DNA of 64,000 nt from contig JAFCMP010000092.1 in NCBI GenBank assembly GCA_017506865.1, positions 186,001-250,000 on the forward strand. Direction: 5' to 3'. The notes beneath the pieces are model-generated. The model saw only the letters and a list, made by a program, of their open reading frames with translations. It had not been told where the DNA came from and searched no databases. The stretch comes from Tribonema minus. Its lineage: Eukaryota > Sar > Xanthophyceae > Tribonematales > Tribonemataceae. Numbering within the stretch: the stretch's first letter is position 1; each line of letters begins with the position of its first letter. Below are positions 1 through 9,491 of the stretch, piece by piece. Both the position numbers and the translations under genes were made by a program.

Positions 1-502
1 GCTTGGAAGCATGAGTACAAACATGGTCGTTTCATTCAACCTGTGAATTCAGAAGTTAAACTTCAAGTTTGTACATGGCATGCATACACGTAAAGCAGCA
101 TTCCAACGTGGGGATTAAATCACATGGAGCATGTGTTACAGTATATGTCGCTGTCCTGCAAGTGTCAGTGAATCGAGCAGTCTCGTGCGCGCAAAGCGCC
201 GCTGCCGCCCGATGCGCATCACGCCCCCGTCATCGCCAGCAAACGTCATGCCCGGCCATGTACTAGTAGCTACTGCGGCTGTGCTGGTCATCGTAGCTGG
301 TGCGCGGCACGGCTGTAGCAGTTGCATCTTCCTTGAACCAGCACATTGAATGCTACGTCGTGCACACTTGCTACTGTAACATCAAGTTCCACTAGCACAG
401 TTTGTCGCCTCGACTGGAACCGCATGCAGCGCCGGTAACGTCCGACCAGAGTCTGCAATTGTCTGAGTCAGCCCCCCCCAATCATGATAGCATGATCCCT
501 GA
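1..502. other. No gene seen
   Basis: Short open frames exist on both strands but none has a recognisable motif, convincing splice sites or biased composition. I see only ordinary intergenic sequence here. Confidence 0.5.
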
Positions 503-919
503 TGCATTTGGCAGCAAATTAAGCGCTCGCAAAGTGCGAGCAGTGATACAGTAACTCCAGAAGAGCAATTGCAGCAGTTGTGGCGCCATCAGCCTGAGGC
601 CCCACAGTGCCATTGCAGGTGGGGTCCACCAAAGGTGCTGACAGTGTTACTCAGTCTGGTGCTTCTGCTGGCATTTCCAAGCCCACATGCTGGCATTTCC
701 AAGCCCACAAGGTTGAACGCGCTGCAGCCGCCAACTGCATCCTGGGGCGGGCAACACTCCAAAGAATCTGATGTGGCTGTAGCAATCACGGGCGCCATCC
801 GGCCCCTGGAAAGTGCTTTTGCACGCAGGTGCGGGAAAGCTGCTGGCGCCGCAGCTGCTGCTGCGGCAGCCGCCGATGCTGTCGCCGATACTGCTGCAGC
901 AGCTGCTGCCAGCGACTGA
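503..919 (+). CDS. Possible N-terminal exon with membrane anchor
   Basis: This open frame begins after a TGA and has no ATG before a hydrophobic stretch of about 15 residues (core VLTVLLSLVLLLAFP) near base 640-690. An Ala-rich tail follows. A short N-terminus, one hydrophobic helix and a low-complexity stem is the layout of a type II Golgi signal-anchor. That would suit the GT23 fucosyltransferase encoded downstream on the same strand. A possible donor (GCAG|GTGCGG) lies at 828/829, but its phase does not match the first GT23 exon directly, so an intermediate exon would be needed. The link to the downstream gene is inference; the frame may also be chance. Confidence 0.25.
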   Translation, partial: CIWQQIKRSQSASSDTVTPEEQLQQLWRHQPEAPQCHCRWGPPKVLTVLLSLVLLLAFPSPHAGISKPTRLNALQPPTASWGGQHSKESDVAVAITGAIRPLESAFARRCGKAAGAAAAAAAAADAVADTAAAAAASD

Positions 920-3459
920 ACAAGCGCGCTCCAGCCCCATTATCCGTCCTCAGAGTCTGCTGCTGACGCACTGCAGCTGCCATCAGCGCTGCAGCGGCTA
1001 CTGCGGGCGGCTCCCGCCGGCGCTCCTGCTGCTGGCGGTTGATTCCGTCCTCCGCAATGCCATGTAGGCAACACTCCAGAGGAGTGAAATTCAGTGTAGC
1101 ATGCTGGGCACTTAGGCCCCAGTCTTATCTGCATGGAGCTTGAAGAATTTCAAAGCTGTTGTTGCTGCTGCTGCGGCTGCTGACACTACTCCATCCGGTA
1201 GGCTGACATCATGACAGCCACGCTTTAAGCTTGCCAAGTAGTATCTCCCACACTCTCATCAATGATATGGTGCTGCCACTTTGACGCCTCTCGGTGTCAG
1301 CGAGCTGGCAGATTCCAGCGCCACACGGAAAATCATGTCCTCCAACCTGTACACTGTTGAATGCAACGTTCCTGTGCAGATGCGGTCGATCCTGCACAGG
1401 GTGTCATGACAGCGTGAGCAGCTGCTGACCGCTGCTGCTGCAGCCTGAGCTGCTGCAGTGCCGTCACCAAAATTATTGCAGAGGATGGCCACATACACTC
1501 ACACACACAGTGGCCACCTGGTGGGCTGAGGTTTGAATTGCGGACAACTTGTTGAACTGTTACAGGCTTGATTCAGGGAGACAGCTCCTACTACTAGCAG
1601 TAGGACTCTCTGACGGCAACAAACCATTTTGCCAAGTAGCCAGCCTGAGGTCTGGTTCAAACAAATCAATTTGAAAGTTGTCAATGAACCCCGCCAGCTC
1701 TGAAATCAAAGTTTTGCTGCTGAATATCAACATGATGCTGCCTCAGAGGTGTTGAGGTCACAGTGACGGCACTCAGTCCGGTGTAACAGCTGCAGTTCAA
1801 GTGATTAGGCTAAGCTTTAGGTGAGTCTGCCAGATATTTCCGTGATGTCATTCGCCCAGAACCCTTTTTAAAAGTTAGCGCTTTTGATCTTCACTTTGTC
1901 GTTGAACATCCCTTCCTGGCAAAAGTTCACAATGAGGATAGTCATTACGTTCATAATGTTCAAGTCCAGCTACAAGACTTGGATGGGATAATATCATAAT
2001 GATGTTATCTCAGGATATCCCAAAAATTGAAAAGATCTTAAAGTTTGTTTTGCTGCTTTGATTATTCCAAGGTATGACTTTGACTATAGATGATTCTATG
2101 TTATCCAGATACTCTCAGTGATTACAATTATTGAGCAATAGTATATTCATAGACTATTAGTCAGTAAGTATTCAAAGGGGAATTCAACTAATGTGGCACC
2201 TGTGGGTTTAAGACTTGTCAGTGACTGAGGGACCCGCTTTTGAAATCTGGCTCACTGCCGGCGCTAGGTCCTGTTTATTAAATATCTCTTGCAGTTCAAA
2301 ACTCAGGCTCCTGGGCAGAGCATGATGGTCTCTGCCGCCGCGGGGCATGCATGCCTGCAGTACATGATGAGCACATCTCATATGCACTTGCATCAGCCCG
2401 ACCGTGACACTGCCAGTGAGTCAGGAGCCTGCAGTTCTACTAGTAGTATGTTACTTTGAAAACTTCAGGCTTGTACTAGCAGAAGAAAATAAACAAACAT
2501 TCTCCAGATGACTTGAAGTTCAATTTTGACATTAAAAATGGGATTGGAAAGCACCTGACTCAGAGATTCAATTTGCTGGCAGAGCCTCACTGACACTGTC
2601 AAAGTCCGCTTCCTGACACTAGTATTACTGTCGTAGGAGTACATAGTACTTGCAGGATAATGCATTGCCATGTCATTCAATTTGTTCACAACTGCCATCG
2701 CGTGATGTGATTCGATTTAGTGTGACAGTGGCTGAGTCAGGCTGTCAGGTGTTGTATTCCAGCTGGGGCCTGCAGCAGCAGCAGCTGCTCTTGGAGTACT
2801 TGGCCAAGCCTCAATTGGCAAGAGACTGCAGCTCATGAGGGCCCAACGCCAGTTTTCAAAATGATACTACTAGTAGTACTGTTACTAAATCACTTCTTGT
2901 ATCAATGACCTCAAGTGAAGTATCCCATGTGTAGTACTGTAAAGCCACTTGATGTTTTGTGTTACTTCTCGAATACCACAGTGACTGTGTGACATCCAAC
3001 TCAAGGATTTGCACAGTGCCTGTAGCATCATGCGCACGCCGCCGCAAGGCCCTGATTGGCGTGAAAACGACCCGGATGCTAAAACGCGATACCAAGCAAA
3101 GTAGCCTTCCTTGTGTCATGCCACATTGTGAACTGCACCATTGCATTCACAGAAAACGCACGATTCGAAATGACCTACTTCAAGTTCAAATTGAAGTTGG
3201 TCATCAGGACTTATATAACTTCAACAGCCCAACTTCAGCTGATGCGTAGAAACCAACTTCAACTATCATTTGAACTTCAACACCTTTTGCACTTTTGAAG
3301 CTTCATCATCGATAAGCTCTACCTCAGCAAGCCGATCACTACAGTCAGAAGTTCTGGTATCTTCAACATCATAGAGATACTTCAACTGCGTTGTTTGGGC
3401 TGATCAGATTTGTTGCATGCCAATTGAGGTCTCGCAGACCCCATCATGATCGTGCGCGC

Positions 3460-3461
<2 letters not shown>
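920..3461. other. Non-coding or intronic, no supported gene
   Basis: This 2.5-kb stretch contains CAG/CTG-rich patches (about 820-1060 and 1150-1190, 1420-1450), scattered CTAGTAGTA motifs, and TTCAAGTT/TTGAAGTT words near 3180-3290. No open frame has domain signatures. If the upstream membrane-anchor exon is real, this is intron of the fucosyltransferase gene. Confidence 0.4.

Positions 3462-3495
<34 letters not shown>
3462..3495 (+). repeat. (CTG)n microsatellite
   Basis: About eleven uninterrupted CTG/GCT units end in CTGCAG just before the first recognisable GT23 codons. The tract could form the pyrimidine-containing end of an intron (acceptor CAG at 3494-3496), or be translated as poly-Cys in the open frame. 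The splice reading is preferred because a Cys run is unlikely in this enzyme. Confidence 0.85.
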
Positions 3496-3496
3496 A

Positions 3497-3875
3497 GACT
3501 GTCCGGCACGCCCCAAACGCGCCTGCCACTGACCGAGGAGGTGCAGGCTGACATCTGGCGCAGCCAGAACCCGCCAGCGTGCGCAGGGCATGCACTCGTG
3601 GTGCACCGACGTTCCAACTTCGGTCTGAGTGCACAGCTGCACTGGGCCGCGGGCTCTTTGGGCATGGCCATGGAGCACGGGCACATCTTCACGTGGCACG
3701 CCGCATCAGGGACAAAGGCATTCATGGGACGCTACTGTGATGAGGCAGGCGTGCACAACCCATCATGCTTCTTCGTGCCCCCCTCCAACTGCTCGGACCA
3801 GGCCGCCGCCGCCGGCGCTGCGGTGGTGCCATACGCCGTGCACAATTACACCATTCCCTCAAAGTGGAGAGAGAG
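3497..3875 (+). CDS. GT23 fucosyltransferase (FUT8-like), exon a
   Basis: First recognisable exon of an alpha-1,6-fucosyltransferase-like enzyme of glycosyltransferase family 23. Such enzymes transfer fucose from GDP-fucose to N-glycan cores or related acceptors in the Golgi. The segment GLSAQLHWAAGSLGMAMEHG corresponds to the family block G.G.QLH...Y.F..A...... and is followed by Cys-containing loops (YCDEAGVHNPSC) that resemble the disulfide region of FUT8. The start is placed after the CTGCAG acceptor. The end is placed at AG|GCAAGC, a GC-type donor, because the two leftover bases join in frame to the exon at 4390. More 5' coding sequence must exist upstream. Confidence 0.65.
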
Positions 3876-4389
3876 GCAAGCTGAGTGCATGCCTGCCAGT
3901 GTCAGCGTCTGTGACAGTAAGCAATCATGAAAGCAAGTGACAGTGTGTACTGTGCGTTCAAGCAAAATCATGATCACATGGCAATGTTGCACTCGAGAAC
4001 AGTTTGCAGAAACTTGAAGCGTCATGCTGCCAAACTCAAAGATAAGGTCAAGCACCATTAAGTTAGTGATTTGCGGTTTCCATCAAGATGGTTCTGAGGC
4101 GCCGTCACTGATTGGCATCTTTACATTGAAGTACTACTCATACATAGTAGTTGACAAGGCAATGGACATCCGATGAGACTCAGAGTCAGGACTGCGAGTA
4201 AATCCACAACTTGAAGTAAGAGGTATCCTTAGACTGCGGACGCGCTACAAGCGCTGATTCAAATGACTCACTGGCACGTACCACTTTGTTCAACACGTTG
4301 TATCCAACGTGCCACTCCCACTGCCAGCCTGAGAGGCCGGACAGCCCTGCTGACGGTGTGCGCCCAGGTAGTCACACGGTGCCGTACAG
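3876..4389 (+). other. Probable GC-AG intron
   Basis: Donor AG|GCAAGC at 3876 and acceptor GTACAG at 4389. Splicing here joins phase 2 to phase 2, rebuilds an Arg codon and brings the two GT23 blocks together without gap or stop. The alternative acceptor at 4367 gives the wrong phase. GC-AG introns are a known minor class. Confidence 0.55.
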
Positions 4390-4972
4390 GTACCGAGATG
4401 CATTGTATGGACAACAGCTGGGCGCACAACAGCATCACGCCCTTAGCCTGCTCTGCGTCACGCTGCACCTGCTTGACCCCAGGTTTGAGAGCGAAATGCC
4501 GCCAGGCAGCCCGTGGCGTAAGGTGATGACGCTCAACTACTGGTGGCGCGCGCAGGTTGCCACATACCTCTTCCGTTTCAACAAGCGGACGTCTCGTGAG
4601 CTAATTCAACGGCGACAGCGTTCGGCGGCGCGCGGTGCTCCGCCGCTGCCGCTTCCGCCCAACACCTTTTCCATCCACGTGCGGCATGGCGACAAGTGGA
4701 AAGAGATGAACCTGCAGTCGTGGGATGCGCACCTCCATGCGGCAGACGTGGCGGCACGCGCGCGCGGCGTGCCCGCGTCACAGCGCTTTGTGTACTTGAC
4801 AACGGACGACCCAAGGGTTGTCGAGAGCGCGCTGGCGACGCACGGCTGGACGGTTTACGTGCTGCCGTGCCCGCTGCAGGCAGACGGCTCGCCGTTGCCA
4901 TGTCGTACCACGGACAACACCACCAACCCAGCATTCGGCATCAGCGACTCAGAGCAGGGGCACGCGGATGCG
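4390..4972 (+). CDS. GT23 fucosyltransferase (FUT8-like), exon b
   Basis: Carries the core donor-binding motifs of GT23. NYWWRAQVATYLFRFN matches the family's WW..Q...Y..RP helix. FSIHVRHGDKWKEMN matches the HVR..DK..TE signature, whose Arg contacts the GDP-sugar. FVYLTTDDPRVVESA matches the VYLATDDP strand. The exon ends phase 0 at GCG|GTGAGA. A low-complexity insert of Arg, Ala and Pro residues (about 4600-4665) separates the helix from the HVR strand. No frameshift or stop is present, so this part of the gene looks intact. Confidence 0.8.
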
Positions 4973-5473
4973 GTGAGACATCGCAGGCGGACAGACAGCA
5001 TCTGATTTAAAGTCAAACATCTCACGTCAAGTGAGACAGTGGGTGTCTCTGCAAGGGACAGAAATGATACTTCAGATACTTCAAATTGTCGTAATGGTGA
5101 CCCCCACTAAGAACCTGGCACTTGACCGCTGTGCACCATGGTTCACTACGTATTTGAGCAGCTACTAACAACTTGGTGAATTCAAGTATGCAGTCCCATA
5201 GTATATAGTAGCTGTTTCATAGAATCGTTACGCTGCCTCGCTGATTGTTTGCGTCAAACTGTTGCTGGTGTGCCTGAGCATTGTATCGATATTGATTGAT
5301 TCACGCTGCAACACGCATAATGTGTGGCTCCTTAGCATCAGAATGCGACCACAGGGGTACACTGGGGCAAATTAAATGTGTGTTACAGTACTGTGCCAAA
5401 GTGCTGTTCGGTTTCTAAACTGCAGCTGACCGACCCCTCCCCCCCCCACACACACCGTGGCACCCCCCTGCAG
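4973..5473 (+). other. GT-AG intron of the GT23 gene
   Basis: Donor GTGAGA at 4973 and acceptor CCCCCTGCAG ending at 5473, phase 0 to phase 0. The acceptor is preceded by a C-rich pyrimidine tract. Confidence 0.8.
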
Positions 5474-5689
5474 GACGAGATCATGCTGTTTGCCCTTGAA
5501 GGCCTAATGATTGCGCTGGAGGCCACCCACTTTGTCGGACAGAGAGGGTCCAGCTGGACGGTGCTCATTGATGACCTCAGACACACGCTAGTCGGGAGCG
5601 CCTTCAGCTTTGATACCCCGTACATCGATGTGGACTGCTCACTGCACGAGTGGTACTGGCCCGAAGACTACGCCTGCGACGACCTCTGA
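5474..5689 (+). CDS. GT23 fucosyltransferase (FUT8-like), last exon
   Basis: Encodes the C-terminal helix-strand part of the catalytic domain. The sequence ALEGLMIALEATHFVGQRGS followed by SWTVLIDDLRH parallels the FUT8 block in which a helix precedes F.V.TFSS..CR...E. It ends with an acidic/aromatic tail (HEWYWPEDYACDDL) and TGA. The exon joins the preceding one in phase 0. Together the three exons give about 390 residues of catalytic domain, against about 575 for complete FUT8, so an N-terminal stem is missing from this annotation. Confidence 0.75.
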   Translation, partial: DEIMLFALEGLMIALEATHFVGQRGSSWTVLIDDLRHTLVGSAFSFDTPYIDVDCSLHEWYWPEDYACDDL

Positions 5690-6093
5690 TTCAGTTGTCA
5701 GCTGTCATATGCGCGGCACCGAGGCAGTAAGCTGGGACTGCTGAGTCTCGTGATCATATACTCATTACGTAGCCTTCGAAGAGGTGGCTCAAAGGCCATT
5801 TTTGTCATTACGGCAAGGCTTTTTTTGTCATAACATGACAGCTAAAGAGCTTGTGCACACCCAGCTGTCCCCTTCTGGGGTGCCAGGATACCCCCCATTA
5901 CCTTGGCTTGGTCCCTCAAGCCACCGTTAGGCTACGGCCCGGGATTGCGACTATTACAGCAATGCCAACGCGAGTGCAGGGAACAATGCAGAGAAGACAC
6001 CCACACACACCACAGCTGACCGGACTGTGCTTTGTGTATCATGGGGCTGCTGCTCTTGTCCGAGCCAAACAACTAACAGTCACAGGCGACACT
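5690..6093. other. Intergenic, no gene seen
   Basis: Lies between the end of the fucosyltransferase gene and a convergent minus-strand frame. No motif or repeat of note. Confidence 0.5.
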
Positions 6094-6416
6094 TTAACAT
6101 CCATTGTCACCACAGTCACCCCGCCCTAGATTGGACGACAAGGTCATGTCACACACGCTGCATTTAACACCACAAGCACATGTGTACATCATCACAACTG
6201 CATGTGAATTACAACCATGAGCGGCATCGAGGCGGTAAAATCTTTTGCCTGACAGCATGAGGCAGTCACCATGGCTTCCTCTGGCAAAATGCTGATCCAC
6301 ACAGCAAATGCATTGCCACATTTTGTGCCAACAGCATGCAGGAAACAGGTTGCAGACCGTGCAATACATTTCCAAGTGTAAGTGGCATATGACGTAGTCA
6401 TATATTTGGAGATTGA
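6094..6416 (-). CDS. Cys-rich open frame, possible further exon of the HGGG-repeat gene
   Basis: The minus-strand frame is unusually rich in Cys, with pairs such as YCTVC and CACGVKCSVC that resemble zinc-binding knuckles. It directly follows the end of the HGGG-repeat frame. It could be a downstream exon or chance. No splice junction joining it was established, and no family was recognised. Confidence 0.2.
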
Positions 6417-7222
6417 TCACGCCAGCAACAGCACCTTTGCGGAAGAGACTTTCAACCACGCCCCCCATCTCCACACCTCGTCCCTCCCGTTGCACGTCCA
6501 GTGCGCCCATGTTTCTAAATTGCAACCACGAAGTACAGCAGATGCTCTGCAAGAGTTGTCTTGTTCATCAACATGCTGGCAGCGGTTGCCACCGCCGTGC
6601 TTCACAAACATGCCGATTGCGCCGGATCCCGTCTTACTGGCAACAGCAGATGACGTGCAAGAGTTGCCTCCCTCGTCAGTATGGTGGCAGCCATCGCTGC
6701 CACCATGCTTGATGCACATACCAGCGGTACCGGATCCGCTCTTGCTACTCTGCACGGATGCTTTGCAAGAAATGTGTCCATTGTCAATGTGCTGGCAGCG
6801 ATCGCCGCCGCCATGCTTGAAGCACATACCAACGGCACCTGATCCGCTCTTGCTGGTCACAGCAGAATCTGATGCCCTGCCAAGAGTTGCCTCCTTCTGA
6901 CGTGCTGGCAGCGATCACCACCGCCATGCTTGATGCACATACCAACGGCACCGGATCCGGTCCTGCTGGTTAAAGCAGATGCCCTGCAAGAATGACCTTC
7001 TTCGTCTACATGCTGGCAGCGGTTGCCACCGCCATGCTTGATGCACATATGAACCACACCGTTTCCGCTTTTACTGATTTTGGCACATGCATTGCAAGAG
7101 TTGCCTCCTTCGTCGACGTGCTGGCAGCGATCGCCGCCGCCGTGCATGACACAGAACTCAGTGCTGCCGCTGCGAAGCACGGCCTGCTTGGTGCATCCGT
7201 TGACTTCGCATTCATGATGCAT
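6417..7222 (-). CDS. HGGG-type Cys/His repeat protein, frameshifted
   Basis: Starts at ATG 7222 and encodes six tandem 36-residue repeats of the form C(I/V)KHGGG(D/N)RCQHVDEGG(N/H)SC, three on each side of a frame break. Related HGGG..C repeats occur in WRKY19-like plant proteins and in oomycete and algal proteins, where they are thought to bind zinc; the exact role is unknown. The frame breaks near 6860-6890. Compared with intact repeats, two bases appear lost after CQHV and one base gained near NSC, and an in-frame TGA follows. Past this point the repeats resume in another frame to the TGA at 6417. Repeat five has lost consensus residues (HGGSDGCHH) and repeat six lacks its leading Cys. This is either a decaying gene or an assembly error. 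Confidence 0.6.
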
Positions 7223-7473
7223 GACTTGACAAGTTCATTGAATACTGAGTTCAAAACAAAAAACAATGCCCGCAGAACGCAGAATACATGGTCAACACAT
7301 GTATCGGCAACGCTCAGCAGCAGCAATGCAAGACAAATGCAAAATCAAACGCTGTATTATTAGTGGACCTGCACACAGCATTCTAGTTAGGCTTCAGCCT
7401 CGGGTATGTTAGACCAACTGACACACTACACCTAATTGCCTCTTGCCAGCCCCCTACGTGCACCCTCGAGACC
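7223..7473. other. Intergenic spacer
   Basis: AT-richer than its neighbours. It separates two minus-strand coding regions and holds no recognised motif. Confidence 0.4.
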
Positions 7474-9054
7474 CTATGACTGCCCAAATGTCAAGTGGGG
7501 CCAGACGATGTCAGCGCCTGTGTGCTGTGCCTGAGCAGCCGCACACGGGTACTGCTGCGCCACAGCTGGTGTGTCCGTGTGCGCAGCGCGCTGTATGACA
7601 GGCATGTATGGAAACTGCTGCTGCGCCTGCTGCTGCGAATACTGCGTCCGCGGCTGCTGCGAAAACTGCGGCCGCTGCTGCTGCGGAGACTGCACCCACT
7701 GCTGCTGCGGCACGGCAGGCATGTCCCTGAATTGCTGCTGCGGCACGGCAGGCATGTCCCTGAATTGCTGCTGCGGCACGGCAGGCATGACCATGCACTG
7801 CTGCTGCGGCACGGCAGGCATGCCCATGAACTGCTGCTGCGGCACGGCAGGCGTGCCCATGAACTGCTGCTGCGGCACGGCAGGCGTACCCCTGAACTGC
7901 TGCTGCTGCGACATCGCAAACTGCTGCTGTGACATGGCAAACTGCTGTTGCGACACGGCAGGCATGCCCCTGAACTGCTGCTGCTGTGACATGGCCAACT
8001 GCTGCTGCGACACGGCAGGCATGCCCCTGAACTGCTGCTGCGGCACGGCAGGCGTACCCCTGAACTGCTGCTGCTGCTACATGGCAAACTGCTGCTGCTG
8101 CGACACGGCAGGCATGCCCCTGAACTGCTTCTGCGGGCCGGTAGGCGTGCCCATGAACTGCATATCAGCCATGCCTGGTTGTACCCAGTCCGAAGAGGCA
8201 CGACGCTTTGGCAGGTACTCATCGGGCGGGCGCATGTCCGACTTGCGCTTTAACAGAAGACCGCGTGTAATGAGGAGCTCAAGCTTAATCTGATCTGCGT
8301 GTGCCTTGCTCTCACGCTGCAACCTATCTGCATGTGCCTTACACTCACGCTCCAATCGCTCTGCAGTTGCCCTACGCTCAAGCTCCCACCCCTCGCGTTC
8401 CTGCCGCAGTTTTTCGAGTGCGAATTTTCGTTGATCCTCTGCATTCGCTGCGAGCTGCTGCTGCTCGACAGCAGGTGAGGGGGCTTGCACTGACGGCATG
8501 GTGGGCGCAGCTGCAACAGGTGCGGCGACTGCTGCGGCCTGTGCGGCTGCTGCTGCGCGAACTGGTTGTCTCATCTGAGTGAAATCATGCGCCTTCCTGA
8601 ATGTGGATGGACCGCGGTTATTATATGACACCCGCATGGCTTCAACTGATGTGCCTAGCTGCCGTGCCCCTTCGTTCTCGATTCTGGTTGCGGTGGCGTA
8701 GTCGCCTAACCTCTCGTAATGCCTAACGAGTTCCATAATCATGGTAACGGTGTGGTGCCGGAACACGTACTGCCCCATACCGGGGAAGCCAGTGTGATAT
8801 GAGGCAATTCTGGCAACTGAGTTGTTGAAACACTCTCCTTTGATCTGCTCGCCAGACGCACCCGAGAGACCTACTAGGCTAAGCCTATCGTGTGGTGATT
8901 GCCCGTATAGCTTGCGCAGCTCCCGCGAGACGAACAGTATGACGAGGAGCAACTCGCTGAGCTCTGGCGGCACACGGATGCTGATTGGAAGAGGCGTGGA
9001 CGTCCCAGTGGCAGCAACCCAGGACGTCTTCTTGTTTTCGGGGTCGTGGATGTC
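7474..9054 (-). CDS. Tyrosine-recombinase-like C-terminal exon with Gln-rich tail, broken by TAG
   Basis: Last exon of the large minus-strand gene. The acceptor GGCCACAG precedes base 9054 and joins in phase 0 to the exon at 14329. The first ~170 residues fit the core of tyrosine recombinases. DPENKKTS gives a candidate catalytic Lys, PLPISIRVPPELSELL is the strand and helix before the active site, and QYVFRHHTVT aligns with the HxxRH box, its first His replaced. RQLGTS aligns with the LGHS box, His replaced by Thr, and MRVSYNNR would carry the nucleophilic Tyr. A charged helix (~8270-8420) and a Gln-rich repeat tail (QQQFRGMPAVP units) follow. A TAG at 8077-8079 stands where other repeats have Ser, after which the frame stays open to TAG 7474. 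Assignment is by motif pattern, so Crypton-type recombinase is a hypothesis. Confidence 0.6.
7640..8150 (-). repeat. Coding minisatellite for QQQF(R/M)GMPAVP units
   Basis: About fifteen imperfect units of roughly 27-45 bp encode Gln runs alternating with (R/M)G(M/T)PAV(P/S) or AMS. Three reading frames are open over most of it because the unit is CAG-rich and its length is a multiple of three. Confidence 0.8.
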
Positions 9055-9491
9055 CTGTGGCCCATGACAGGCATATCATGGACAGTGGAAGTGAGTGCAA
9101 CGTGGAAACAACAAGCGCCATACATAACAGCCTGCGTAAGGCTAAATGTACTTAAATAAGTCACAGTGTTGGTAATAGGTCTTAATAGGAATTGGGGTGG
9201 TAATGGGTTGCGGAGGAGGGTCCCCTGCATGAGGAGCTGGAACCCCGGGGTTATGTGTTGCATTATTTACTGCATTATGTGATTCCACAAGAAATAGCCT
9301 ACAATGCATGTTACACTACCGCATAGTTACTGTCAACTGAGGTTACTATGGTACAAGGTACATCACTAGTGAACTTCAACAATCTTCACGCCGTGGAAAT
9401 CTGTAGGCCGACAAACAACTGCCATGATGGTGTATTTGCCTCACCAAAACGACCTATCGTAGATGATTTCATCTTTGATACATAATGTTGC

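Noticed and set aside
6382..7363. Plus-strand frames over the HGGG repeat array
   Set aside because: Antisense shadows; only the minus frame gives regular Cys/His spacing.
7571..8293. Plus-strand Cys-rich frame with repeated CCCGTAGMP units
   Set aside because: Antisense reading of the CAG-rich Gln repeat; the minus frame links to a plausible folded domain and a splice acceptor.
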